A DNA stretch of 64,000 nucleotides from Icerya purchasi (taxonomy: Eukaryota > Arthropoda > Insecta > Hemiptera > Monophlebidae). Every line of letters begins with the position of its first letter. Position 1 is the first letter of the stretch. This document shows positions 1 to 11,379 of the stretch, one piece after another. The notes beneath the pieces are model-generated. The model saw only the letters and a program-made list of their open reading frames with translations, had not been told where the DNA came from and did no database searches. The stretch lies in NCBI GenBank assembly GCA_039619475.1, contig CM077115.1, forward strand, positions 399,996,557 through 400,060,556, given 5' to 3'. The translations under genes and the position numbers were made by a program.

Positions 1-692
1 TTGTAGTGAAAAAAAAAAACAATCCTACATCCATAAATTATTCTAAAAGATACATCATACTAATAATAGCATTAAAAACATAAAGATTTTATTGATTGAT
101 TTTCTTTTTTTTTTTTTTGTAAGTTAATTTTGTAGAATACTTCTTATGTTTACATATATTTCTCTTTATATAACGAAAAATAGTTTTCCGCCACACCACC
201 ACTTTTCCGTTGCCAAGCAACCGCTCTACGAATAGCCAAATGATTATCATCAACATCACTGTGCGTAGTCATGAGCGAATCACATAGTTCCACAATAATA
301 TTTCGGGAATTAATTACTGGCTGGGTAATTTTAAATTTTTTTATTTATTTTAGCGAGGATGTCGATCAATTTTGATTTTTTTTTTATTATAATTTTTTTT
401 GACACTGCTAAGTTTGTAATTTTTAACTTTTTTTTATTAATTGTTCGACGTTTTGCAAATTTAAATGTCTGTTGTTTGCTTTTGATTGGTTTAATTTGTA
501 CATTATTTATTATAAAATGTCGCGGTTGGAGGAAACGCAAACGAAGTGGGGACCTTCGGAGCGGAGTCGCCAGTTTTTAAAATAATAGAACCGCGTATGT
601 ATTAGAATATTGCACGAAATCGTTCTAGCGGATATCTTACTAGTTTCATGTGCAGATTAGGCAAAATTTAATTTAATGGCAACGTCTTAGTC
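1..692. other. Downstream flank or further intron
   Basis: If the read-through form of the tail exon is right, this is 3' untranslated and intergenic sequence. If the donor at 824 is used, it is intron. A lysine-rich open frame on the minus strand (about 331-590) is AT-driven and not recognised. Nothing else stands out. Confidence 0.4.
340..349 (-). promoter_or_regulatory. Candidate poly(A) signals AATAAA for the read-through form
   Basis: Two overlapping AATAAA hexamers lie on the minus strand at 340-345 and 344-349, about 340 nt beyond the stop at 693. They would suit a terminal exon that reads to that stop. The motif is common by chance in DNA this AT-rich, so the support is weak. Confidence 0.2.
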
Positions 693-1881
693 TTAATTCT
701 GCGATAATGCACGAATAACGGAATTGAAAGGAGAAAACCGATTTGTCAGGAGTGTTAGACTAGGTTTCCGATCAAGTGTAAAGTTAAAAGGGAAAAAAAG
801 ACGCGTAAATAATAAATACTTACTGTTAGTATTTAAAGGTGGCACCGAGGACGTGTGTGAACATCCAGGTGGCGTGGAAACCAAACCCAAACTTCTGTAT
901 CCTTCGTCCGATACTTCAGAGCCGCTATCGTTTGTCGTATCTTTTTTAACAATGATATCTAAATCGTTAATGCTGTATCCTTTACGGACCGCATTAGTCG
1001 GACTCAAATCGGCGCACACGAAATTCTCCGAAACTTTGCAAGCGGACGATGTATCCACCCCACCCGCATATTCTTTGGAAGGAGATGGGCTGGTCGGAGT
1101 AGCCGCGAACCCCTTCACCGGATTTGAATTAAGCAGATGGTATTGCGTTGTTCCTTTGAAGTTATCGGACACGCGGTGTGTCGGCGAATAATCTACACCG
1201 CTCGAATCGTTATCGTTTTCTTTTTTCCGTTGCAGGGGGGGATCGTCTTCAGACTGCTGAAGAACGCGATCGTTAAGGTCCGGTTCGCTCGTGGTACTAC
1301 CGGCATTTTTATTAGCTTGAGCAACTGCCGCGTTTTCCGATTTAACGATGGTGGTACTGGGAACTGGAGTTGCCGGCCTACTACTGTTGGAGCAGTAACG
1401 GTTAGCGGACGGCGAGCGACTCCTATTAACGGACGAAGTAGCAGCCGGGAACTTCCTGGACAAATTCGGACTCAACGAAGCATAATTAGCACCGGGTACC
1501 AGATAACTGCTCTTCTCCTTTTTATCCATTTTGTCGGTAGACGCGTATTTCTGTTTCCTATCCATGGACGGCGTGCCGGATCTTGATCTGTTCAGATAGG
1601 ACGGAGTTGGTGATCTCGATCTGTTACCTCCGGGCGACTGCTGTTGATCGTGATCTGGAAGCGACAGTAACTTCTTTCTCGGGGTCGGGCTGCGACTTCT
1701 TCTATCCAACGTATTGGCCGGTGACAAAGTCTGCGGAGATTTACTGCGACTATTCGAAGATGAAATCGCTTTGGACGAATTAATCAAATTTAAACTGGCC
1801 AGTCCGCAACTGGCATTGTTACCGCCGCCGGTTCCGCTGCTGTTACTCGATGTAGAAGATCTTCTTGTTCTCGGAGGTGAT
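693..1881 (-). CDS. pigs: GAS2-like protein, Ser/Arg/Pro-rich tail exon
   Basis: The acceptor TTTTTTCAG|A gives phase 2 and completes the Arg codon of the previous exon. The tail begins RSPPRTRRSSTSSNSSGTGG and carries repeated RSRSPTP/RSRSGTP motifs. It is basic and disordered, typical of GAS2L tails and a likely phosphorylated microtubule-binding region. A more conserved-looking segment near the end reads YSINDLDIIVKKDTTNDSGS then SDEGYRSLGL. Two ends are possible. Either the frame runs to the stop at 693-695 (about 395 residues in this exon), or it is spliced at 824 by a strong donor, AACA|GTAAGTATT, to an exon outside or unrecognised. The 40-odd residues past 824 are hydrophobic and unlike the rest, so splicing at 824 seems more likely. 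I see no SxIP EB1-binding motif here. Confidence 0.85.
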
Positions 1882-3738
1882 CTGAAAAAATACGATCAAA
1901 AAAAAAAAAAAAGATTAATAATCCGACAGTGTAACTACTTAGGAAACTACAGTATCTATCGCGTTTTCCGAAATCATCGAATCACCCCCATCCGTATTAA
2001 TATCATTTAAGCTGATAAAGGGAATTAGACGAAAGATAACTAACAGCTAAATTAGCTCAATAAATGTGAACAGAGCCCCTCTCGTTTTATTCTTGTGGTT
2101 ATTATAACGATAAACAGGTGCAATGACTACACTCTAAAAACCATCTCTAATTAGACATGCCCATTGGATGATATGAATTGTATTTCTTTTTTTTCAACCT
2201 AAAAGTGTAAAAAATAAACCAAATGCATCAACAAATAAATAGCAGGATTATGCTTTGGGTTTCCTCCTCTCCACTCCTCAAAATTGGATAATTAACCGTT
2301 ATGCGTGTGCTTGTAATGCGAGCACCACAGCCAGCTTAAACGATTGTTGCGCTTGTGTTATATTGCTCGATATAAGCGCACTTTTTAAAACGCTTACATA
2401 CTCAGAGAAATAGATCAGCATTAGTTTACGAAAGTCATAATTCTTTTCTAATTTAATTACACTCCCGTACCGTTTCACATAACTGTGGTTATAAGTTGTT
2501 CACTCGAACTAATTAGAATACATGGTAGGGGTCACACGATTAGTATGCCCAGTAACAAGTTCCGTCCTCTGACGTAATTTGGTGACCACCGCGGTTTAGT
2601 GATACGCATTCTCGTTTAGCTGTGCATTGTGGCTACGTTAAATTTAATTTAAAAATAACTCTTTTTATTATTATTATTATTATTACGAAAAAAAAGTCAA
2701 TAGCGTTTTCAATACTTGTAGAAACCATTACTGAATAAGAAAATGCTTGACTGACTTTGCTAGATTCGTAAATTTGAATCGCTTCAAGAGTTGATACATT
2801 ATCGACTGCTTTAATCTTTTCGATTTTTAATTTCTTTACATGTAAGCAGGAAGATCACTTCTGAAAATTTTAATTTCTACTAAAGTTGTCAGAAAAAGCT
2901 GATTATCTTTGATCTTCTACAAAAGAAAAAAAAAAAGGAACTCCCTCACCAAAGAGGACATAATACAATATTAAAACAAAGAGATACATCTAAGAACAAA
3001 AAAACAATCTGAAAAATAAATAAATAAATTCTAAATATTAGAAGAAAATCTGATATGATGATTTGACATCTTGTTTGATCTCGAGTATCGTGACTACTCA
3101 TTTGAACATTCTTCTTGTACCGGATATAGGTGGTGCTCAAGGCAAAACTCTATATGCGATATTACGCTCGACACTGATTGTAAATGTTCGATTTTTAAGG
3201 GTCAAATGCGATGCAAGTGTGCGAGCGACTGTAAATCGATATCATATGATGGGATACTTATCCATTGTCTTCCACATAATTGTTAATAACTTATTTTTAT
3301 ACGCTTTATAACGCTTTCATTTAACTTCGTTATGTAAATCTGTCAAAATCAGTTTAATCTTGCAATTCAAATCTGAAGTACTTTTCAATAAAGTAGAAAG
3401 CTAATTTTTGTCGTTTAATCGATTCGTCCTATCGTGACAGTACAAGAGTATGCAATTAATTTTTTAAATTTCTTTATTCTACTATGTCCGTCCAAATCAA
3501 TCAAATCTTGCAACTGAAATTTCGGCCACTTTATGATAAGATGGAATATTATTTCTTTTTGATCTATTCATCTTGACAATACGAGAAAATGTAAATGATT
3601 TTTTGATCTTTGATAAATAAATACTGCTTTTTAATAATTTTTTGCGATATTGATTCAGTGTGCCATGATGGCAGTTTACACTGCGAGATATAGCTTCGTA
3701 AAAGTATCTTTTCGTATGTCATCCGTTTACTATAGTTT

Positions 3739-3770
<32 letters not shown>

Positions 3771-4439
3771 TGCGTATATAAAAGCAGAAAAGATTAATTT
3801 TTTTTCTGTACTTTAAAATTTTGGCTCCGGGACTTCCTGCTAATTATAATTTTTCCTTAATTCTTTCGTTCGCATGTACAGCTGTAATTTTATTACTTCA
3901 ATCTTTTCTACTTCCAATTACTAATTATTTCAACTAAATAATCTTTCTAGTTGTCAAGTCAATGCCGCTACTAGCACGTCCATATTTATATATTTAAAAA
4001 AAAAAAAAAACAATACTAAACAGTGCTAAACTAGATAATAATCGCTGGGGGTAATGAAATGTTTTTTTATAAGCGTAAAAATAAAAACCCCTCGCTTTTG
4101 TATCTTTCCAAATTATCATTCGAGGAAAATTATTTCTTATTCTTTAGTGTACTTAAAAAATATACTTTTTAAAAAAATATCTAAGTTGATCTTCCGACTA
4201 ATAATATAGGTAGCGTTCTTGGCAATTGCTGTGTGCAACAGTTATTGGAATGCAAAACTACACTTGCTACTGATATTGTGACTGTTTGATTATCGATAAA
4301 TACAAAATGTAGTCCCGCGTGTATCTGCTGTGTATTAACTAAAGTAAAATAAAGTAAGTTCCATATATCCTTGATAAGGTATCATGGATTGTGAAGTTAA
4401 GCTTTTCGTATCGTACTAAGCCTAATGGATCTAAGGAGA

Positions 4440-4622
4440 ATACTGGGGCTAGTTTCTTTCCCTCGGCCACCTTTACTTTCCCAGATTTCTCTGGCACCCA
4501 ATTTAATTTCAGATTAGGTATATATCTGGGAACGATTCGGATCTGGAACGAGACAAGTCTCGAACCCGTGTCCTCTGGTTTAGTAGCCAGGCGCCTTAAC
4601 CACTAGGCGCTACCGCGCTACC
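4440..4622 (-). repeat. tRNA-derived SINE with conserved core
   Basis: On the minus strand the tRNA-like head (about 4622-4545) has an A box (GCCTAGTGGTTAAGGCG, 4611-4592) and a B box (GGGTTCGAGACT, about 4567-4556), the internal RNA polymerase III promoter. It is followed by a non-tRNA body with a 32-nt core at 4453-4484. That core matches the SINE at 34.1-34.2 kb at 26 of 32 positions, and the internal mismatches are all transitions. This identifies a dispersed SINE family rather than a functional tRNA. Confidence 0.8.
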
Positions 4623-4719
4623 TTATGTATTAACTAGCATGCATATTATACGTGGTGGGTTGTCATTGTCTATCACGTGAATTAGCGGTTATTTAATTTA
4701 AATTTTCGTAATAATTTCT

Positions 4720-4793
4720 GTCGACGCTCGGGATCGAACCCGTAACTTCCGTAACGGAAGCCAAGTATTCTATAGCAACTAGGCTATCGCGAC
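4720..4793 (-). repeat. tRNA-derived SINE head
   Basis: On the minus strand an A-box-like TAGCCTAGTTGCTATAGAA (4786-4768) and a consensus B box GGGTTCGATCC (4741-4731) lie about 35 nt apart. The ends (GTCGCG and GTCGAC) do not pair as a clean acceptor stem, so this is a SINE head, not a tRNA gene. It lies about 100 bp from the other SINE and has a different head sequence. Confidence 0.7.
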
Positions 4794-4869
4794 GAATTAC
4801 CGAATAGTAAATTATTGTTCATCCATATAAATAAAATCTAAGTGGATGTTGTTTATCCGCTGGATTAAA

Positions 4870-6060
4870 ACGTAGAAACCTGGAATTCAGTATGTAAATA
4901 CTTTAAATATCAACTGTTTAGAACATAGGTTAGTTTTCATCTGCAAAGAGTACTTTTGTATGACGAGAGGAGGAACTGAAATGGCATCTAGCTCGTTGCC
5001 GCCGATGATGTAAAGAGTAGGACTGAGAACAGCCCCTGGGGCACACCATTTAGCAGCCCATGTGTGGCTGAGAATATGTGTTGGCAATACGAACGACAAA
5101 TTCTCTATTTTGAAGAAAATTGGATAGGAAATGTAACATATCGCCGTCTATGTTGATTTCAAGGCAAAAAGAATTTTGTTTCTTGATATTTTAGTAAAAT
5201 CGAAAAAACTCGCCAGGAAATGATTTTTGTTGTGATAGGTTTCGTTAATTTTGCTATTTATGTAGATTAGTCGGTGAAGCGTTGACCTGCCAGGTCTGAA
5301 TCCGCATTGGGCGAGAGATAATTCCCCGTTTTCTTCAAGATACCATAGCAGTCTTCTATTTACAATTCTCTCGAAAATTTTGCAGACATTCGATGTTCAA
5401 GATATTGGTCTTTAGCTGTTGGCATGAAAAGGATTTTTATCGGGTTTTAAAAAAGGGTAATTACATGTTTGCTTTTCAAAATAGAGTAGGAAAGGAATGC
5501 GAGATCCAGATACTATTGAAGATTTTGAGTAATAGATGTTTTATATTATTTGGAACGTTTTGAAGAAATTAAACATGAAAATGGGATCTGGACCTGGAGC
5601 TGAAATTTTTGAGGAGTTTATGGCATCTTCGAGTTCTCGAAGAGTGAAATCTTGATTGAAAGTTTGATTATTAGAGGCTTCAATTGAAAGAAGCGGTTGT
5701 GTTTGATATATTGCTCAAGTGATCGGCAAAAGCATTTGCTATTGCTGTGGGATCTGTGTTGATATTGTTATTGATGAAGATGCTTTTTGGTGAAGAGGTG
5801 CATTTTTCAGATTCTATGCTCCGGATGGCTGACCAGATCTGAGAGCTGGAAGTTGAGGAATTTATATTCGAAATAAATTGATTCCGGGAAACTCTTTTTG
5901 CTTGTTCGATTGTTTGCTGAATTATTGCTCTCAATTTGCGATAATTTAGAATGTTGTAATTAGTGGGAGCCTTTTTTAGAGCCCCTTCAAGGTTCTTCTA
6001 CGATTTCGAATTGCCGATTGGCAGTCCTCTGACCATCACGGAACTGATTTTCGGCGACAA
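4870..6060 (-). pseudogene. Decayed non-LTR retrotransposon ORF2 (endonuclease end, RT)
   Basis: Read on the minus strand, the region at about 6040 begins with a VPWWSEDCQSAIRNRRR-like motif, the end of an AP-like endonuclease. The linker open frame at 5934-5680 (FADHLSNIS motif near its end) follows. Reverse transcriptase pieces run in shifting frames to about 4880, including an NGVPQGAVLSPTL-like motif near 5045 and a mutated catalytic box near 4945 (FADE in place of YADD). Multiple stops and frameshifts show it is dead. It belongs to the jockey/I/R1-type elements, but the clade cannot be fixed by eye. Confidence 0.82.
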
Positions 6061-9021
6061 GCATTGCACTTGAGAATCAATTAAGATGCGTAGTCTAATA
6101 TATAATTTTGCGAATGGATGATACTAGTTTGTCAAAGCAGATTGTAAAGGAAAATAAGCGAATAAATAGCGAAACTTTAGGTACACCTACGTTTGGTAGT
6201 AATACCTGTAATTTCTAACGATTTATTAGATCAAATTAGAGATACGAAATAATAATAATAAGCAATATAGACCGTAACATTGTCCCAGATTTGGATTTTT
6301 TAATTAATAATACTGCTACAGCCGTGTTTATCGACAATGATACAGAGCTACATTATCAATTCATCCTGACCCTAAGTGTAGCAATCGAAATAACTTCAAA
6401 ATCACATAATATGTTTAGAAATATTGTTCAAGTTTTGGAAAGTGAAAGCCGATGATTTGGATCGGCGTACGTCAACGCTATGAATATTCACTTTCGAATC
6501 GAGTGGTCATATATAATTCCGATTTCGCAAAAGGAGATTACACTTGGATCAACGACTTACACGGAAGGGCCATTATTAAACGAAAACAGCCCGATTTAAA
6601 ATTTTGAACTATGAACAAAACTCTCGGCATTATCGTTACAAAGCGCCACGGAGTATGATAACAGTTCTTCGGTATACTTGAAACGATGATATACATAAGA
6701 ACTTACACTAACAACGATAAGAGATACAATCGTAAGTGTAAGCGAAAAATACGATTATTATTTCGCTAGCGGCTAATTTCCCAGTTAATTAGTGTCCGGC
6801 ACGTATCAAAAGATACAATCAAATTCAATTACGGGCCACGATTCTGCCGCGAACTATCAGATTGATTCATTGCTCTCCTCTCTTTCTCTTTCTCTTATTA
6901 TGCCTTTTGTTCTCATTGTTGCATGCATGCTTTTCCCTCTGGCAAATTGCATATAAAAAGAACAAAAACAAAAACAAAAACGCAGTGCTACTTCAGAATC
7001 AAAACGTTTTTAAGAATCCTACATATTCTGAAACAGCAAATGTCTAAATAAAAACGACGAATGAATCCGGCTCGTGTAAAAAACTAAAACATTGAATCAG
7101 GGGTTGAAATAATTGAAGTATTCTTGTTGCGCGCTGATTTTAGATCAGTCATTTAGCAAGAAAAGGTTCATGGTTTATGAATCTACCTAATTTTTTCCGA
7201 AAGAAAACTAAGACTTACTCCGTTTGTTGCTACAAATAAATAGGATGCTCGTTTTTGAATTGAATGACGACACCTCATTTTAAATGTATCTCACACCCAT
7301 TTTCTCCAAGGGGTATTTTATTTTGGAATTACGAAATCAAAAGTAACCTCAAGCGATTATCGTCCATTGAGAAAGTTTGAACCACTTATAAATTTCGTTT
7401 TGATATTTTCATTTGTTGAATACCCGTTCGATAATAATTATTACGTATAACCTATAAATTGTACGGTGCATAATCACATTCGTAAATACGAACTGACCGC
7501 CATGTATACATTTTATTTCCTAAAACTTCACGTTGGTTTTAAATTGGTCTGCTTTTTAAGAAAACTCATTAATAATGGTAGCAATTTCATCCGGATTTGT
7601 GATAACGATAAAGTACCAGATATCGTTTGTGTTTATCATTTCACGTTATCACCTGCTGAACAAGCCTTAGTGATGAGTTCTAAATTGTGTTGTTCCGAAA
7701 AGATTTAATAGGAAATACATTTCCGCTTCAGCAAGACTGTTAAATATGCAAATTGCTTCCAAATTACTCAGGAGAGGGGGGCAAAAGAAAGTAGCTTAAT
7801 ATTATTATGTATATATATATATATGTGTGTGTATGTTTATGTGTATATGTGGCCTATGGAGGCATAACAAAAACAGAAATTTAACGAGCATCAGTTCTTT
7901 TTTTTGTAATCGGGCAATGTCACGATCGTGGGAAACGACGATTTATTCATGAGAAAAATACCGATTTCGAGAATTCATTGTTCGGGAGACTGTAGCAACA
8001 AACATAGAGAGACCAGTAATTATTTTTCCGCCTTAATTGGTAGTTTTTTAGGCTACGTGGTCATCGACTCTTCCGGCAGACAAGTAATTCTAATTTATTT
8101 TCTAATCTTACGAAGCGCGTCATGTATGAGTAATAAACGATGATAAGAGGGTAGAAACGGAAAACGAAAAAAGTTTTCTAACTTTAATCGTCTACTATGA
8201 AAACACAGTGCAACTGGCAAGCAAAGAAGATTTTAAAAAATGAAATATTCGGAATATATGTGTAGTGCAGATTAATTTGATAGACTGAAAAACGAGATTT
8301 TTCGCATAGCTGAAATCTTCGGCTTTTCTTCTAATCCTCCATTAAGCTGATTTCCGTAAACCCACTAAAAATTCCTGAAATAATCATATCCGCTCTAAAA
8401 CTTTTTCGAAATTGTTCATATTTGAAATTTGTTCACCGGTTTATAATTTAAATATTAACATGCTTTAACTACTTTTTAATCTAGCGGCCATTAATAATAA
8501 TGTTCTTTTTTCTTTTTCTTTTCCTAATCGGGATTAAGTATTTTTTAGAAAAGAGAAGAAAAAAAAGATGAATTTATAATATACACATTTCACAGATAAC
8601 AAAAAAAAAAAAAAAAAAAAAAACAACTGCAAAAAATTATATAAGGATTTTATTTTAATCAATAAACCTAAATCAGTATATTCAGAGACAGATGAGAAAT
8701 ACAAAGCGATGGAAACCCACAGTATTAGTTTCTCAAAGATTACGAATCTGTTTAGTTTGTATTTAAATTGTATTTACAATTCTTCAAAATTGTTTCGAAT
8801 TAATAAAATTATTATTTTCCAAACAAATTCGCTACCCGTGTAAATGGATTTTATTTTTTCCGAAAATCAACTGTACGTTTTCGCATAAAACAGACCGTAA
8901 ATAATAATCGGAATTCAACTTCTAACGTTTTCTGTGTACTTTTTTTTTTCTCATTTAAAGACGGGTAACTAATCCACACACTATATGTAACTACATAGGT
9001 TATCGCAATGAGTGAACCCAC

Positions 9022-9407
9022 TAGTGATGTGTAGTTCGTGAACGAACTGATTGAAAGAACTGATTCATGAAAAAGAACTGAAAGAACTGATTCACAAAAC
9101 TAAAAGAACTGGTTCTGTATGAACTGTTTCGGGTGAAACGCGAATGAACAGAATGAGCCGGAGCGAATAGCCCGGATAGACAAAATAAAAATGATTACAA
9201 AAATCACGCTTTTATCTCATTCGGTTCGGAAGATATAGTCCGGACAGATAAAATAAATACGATTACATAGTCGCTTAGTATAGTAAGATTTGTTTACATG
9301 TAGATCTAAAAGATTTTCGAAAACAATCAGTTCTTTGGGAACCGGATCTTTGAATCAGTTCTTTATAGTGAACTAAATCACAAAAAGAACTGTAAAATCC
9401 AACACTA
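9022..9407. mobile_element. hAT-type non-autonomous element (MITE), 386 bp
   Basis: The element starts TAGTGATGTG and ends CCAACACTA, so its termini are imperfect inverted repeats of the hAT type. It is flanked by a perfect 8-bp target duplication, GAACCCAC, at 9014-9021 and 9408-9415. Eight-base duplications are the signature of the hAT superfamily. Inside, AAAGAACTG-like motifs recur near both ends, as subterminal transposase-binding repeats often do. There is no coding capacity. The intact duplication suggests a fairly recent insertion. Confidence 0.88.
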
Positions 9408-9418
9408 GAACCCACGTT

Positions 9419-9850
9419 TTAAATCAGACTTCTCAGCTCGTTAGATTGAACGAAGGTCATGAGGTTGTTCATAGCGGCAGCGGTATTTGAGAGGTTTCTT
9501 CCATTAACTGATAAGCGTAATAGGATACTTTTCCTACTAGCGAATGAGTCAGAGTTATCTAAATCATCAAGCAACCTTTTGATCTTTCGATAATCATCAG
9601 AAGATTTAGATTGAATTCTCAATATCTTATATGCAAGTGGTTTGCGTTTGCGTTCGAGGAGTAAATTTTCTTTCAACAAATTATCAACTGCAGAAATGCT
9701 TTGAATACCGCCAACAAAAATGGGTGAAGGTTTAAAGGACGGTGCTTGACCATCCTTGTCTATTTCCTCGGTTTTGATATTTTTATCTACTTTGATTAGA
9801 TTAGAAGCAATAATTGCATCTGATGTGCGGCTTAATGTAGAGAATTTTTT
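9419..9850 (-). pseudogene. ORF1/gag-like fragment of a non-LTR retrotransposon
   Basis: An open minus-strand frame runs from about 9850 to a stop at 9419-9421. The motifs KPSPIFVGGIQSISAVDNLL and YKILRIQSKSSDDYRKIKRL resemble the region just before the zinc knuckles (the pre-C2HC region) in ORF1 proteins of arthropod LINEs. The expected zinc knuckles are absent and the stop comes early. The hAT element at 9022-9407 sits just past the stop. No start was chosen because the 5' end is not defined. The assignment rests on remembered motif resemblance. Confidence 0.5.
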
Positions 9851-10446
9851 TTCTTTTAGTTAAGGGCGCAACTTCTGTTAGTAGTTCTTCAAGTTGTATT
9901 ACAATATTCGAAATAAGTACAATATTTAATGTTGATCAAGTGGTAACATCGCCGATTTCGAGCGGAATAGATTTACGTTATAATTGTCAGTAACAAGCAA
10001 CAATAAAATAGCTGATAGTTAACCGATAAGAATGAACGAAATAATGGTACTATTGCAATAAATAAAAATAGGTTATATAATATAGGTAGTAAATATGAAG
10101 CGATCTCACTGATAATCGAACAGATGAACGCAATAACCGTTATCACTAGAATCACAAACTTGGATCCCTTTCAGGTTTAAAGAAAAAATTGGTGTTCGTT
10201 TTTTCGAATTTAACAAAAAAAAGGAAAAAATAGCTATGATTGTAATTAGTAAAAAAAAAAAGGTTATTCTGTAAAATATTTTACGGAAGTTTTATAACGG
10301 AGTAACTCTTTCGTAAAAGCAAATCTCAGACATTAAAGGTGAAAGCACTTTACTTGAATCGAATATAACAAACCAGCAGTTACAAGGCCCAAATTATTCA
10401 TTCCCTTCAAAGTCGTTTACCCCATTTCCACTGATAATATACGTGT

Positions 10447-10454
<8 letters not shown>

Positions 10455-10508
<54 letters not shown>
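10455..10508. repeat. (AT)n microsatellite
   Basis: 54 bp of uninterrupted AT repeats form the left flank of the MITE at 10509, and a shorter TA run forms its right flank. Confidence 0.97.
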
Positions 10509-10511
<3 letters not shown>

Positions 10512-11143
10512 GGGCGGATTCAGGACAGTGGGGGGGGGGGGATTACATAATTATGTAAAATCTTCTACGGTAGGCAGTAGATTTGAGAAATACCCCTTGT
10601 TTCATAAAGAAAATCAAATAGCGACCTTTATAGAAATTTAAAAATATTTTAAAAGTACATAATTATTACAATTTAATTTAAATTTAGTTTCATTTTTAGG
10701 TGAAAAATAAAACGAAATTATAAAATTCTAGCTAAAATAGTAGTTTAGAAATAGTAAGAAAGTTAGTATTTTTATTAGACTTTACTTCTTTTTTATTTTT
10801 GTTAGTAATCCAATCCGAATTCTTTGTTCATGAGGAAGTAAAAAAATATATATATTTCACATTGAACTGTTTTCATTTACATTACAAAAAAAAAATTAAA
10901 AATAAATAAGAAAGGCAAAAGATCGACAATAGTTGTGTTCAAAATAGAATAAAAAAGGAACATTAATAGTTTTACTAGAAAATAGTATTAAATATTACTT
11001 ATAATTAAATCTGTAGGTAAAATTCATACAAATCTTTTATAGCATAAATTAAGTTTCTCTGTTATAACAAATTTTTTTATAGAGGCTTTGGTTCTTGGGT
11101 GGGGGTGGGGGATGTTCCCTATTCCCCCGAGGATCCGCCACTG
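10509..11143. mobile_element. MITE of about 635 bp in a TA microsatellite
   Basis: The left end reads CAGGGGCGGATTCAGGA, and the right end reversed reads CAGTGGCGGATCCTCGG. Both run into G-rich stretches and are flanked by (TA)n. The terminal pattern CAGNGGCGGATYC is common in DNA-transposon MITEs, but the target duplication cannot be defined inside the microsatellite, so the superfamily is left open. There is no coding capacity. Confidence 0.72.
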
Positions 11144-11288
11144 TATATATATATATATGCAACACACACGCACACACTTATGCATATACACACACATCAC
11201 AGAGCAAAAAAAAAAAAAAAAATTGTTACCGTTACAAAAATATCTTCCCGCATTTTAAGTAGGAAGGAATAAAAATAAGTTTGCTTAC

Positions 11289-11379
11289 CTTTCATAATGC
11301 ACCTGCGCGTGTGATAATTCCAGAGCTTGTCCCCCACTTTTAACTCCTACCAATTTTGAAGATACGGCTGTTCGGTGTC
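11289..11379 (-). CDS. pigs: GAS2-like protein, short linker exon after the GAR domain
   Basis: This exon is 91 nt, phase 1 to phase 2. The acceptor is TTTTACAG|GACACC and the donor GAAAG|GTAAGC. It encodes (G)HRTAVSSKLVGVKSGGQAL then ELSHAQVHYE(R). This follows DPCRCRA directly and fits the short, less conserved stretch after the GAR domain in insect members (a basic HR..V motif, then a helix ending in a basic residue). The frame and both phases agree with the flanking exons, which is the main support for an exon this small. Confidence 0.88.

Larger units (their letters stand above)
1882..11288 (-). other. pigs: Intron of about 9.4 kb
   Basis: This intron lies between the linker exon and the tail exon (donor GAAAG|GTAAGC, acceptor TTTTTTCAG). 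It contains two tRNA-derived SINEs near 4.4-4.8 kb, a decayed LINE at 4.87-6.06 kb, a hAT MITE at 9.02-9.41 kb, an ORF1-like fossil at 9.42-9.85 kb and a MITE at 10.5-11.1 kb. The stretches 1.9-4.3 kb and 6.1-9.0 kb show only AT-rich sequence, homopolymers and an ATT microsatellite at 2667-2686. Confidence 0.85.

Noticed and set aside
724..1586. Two long plus-strand frames
   Set aside because: They are antisense shadows of the GAS2-like tail exon.
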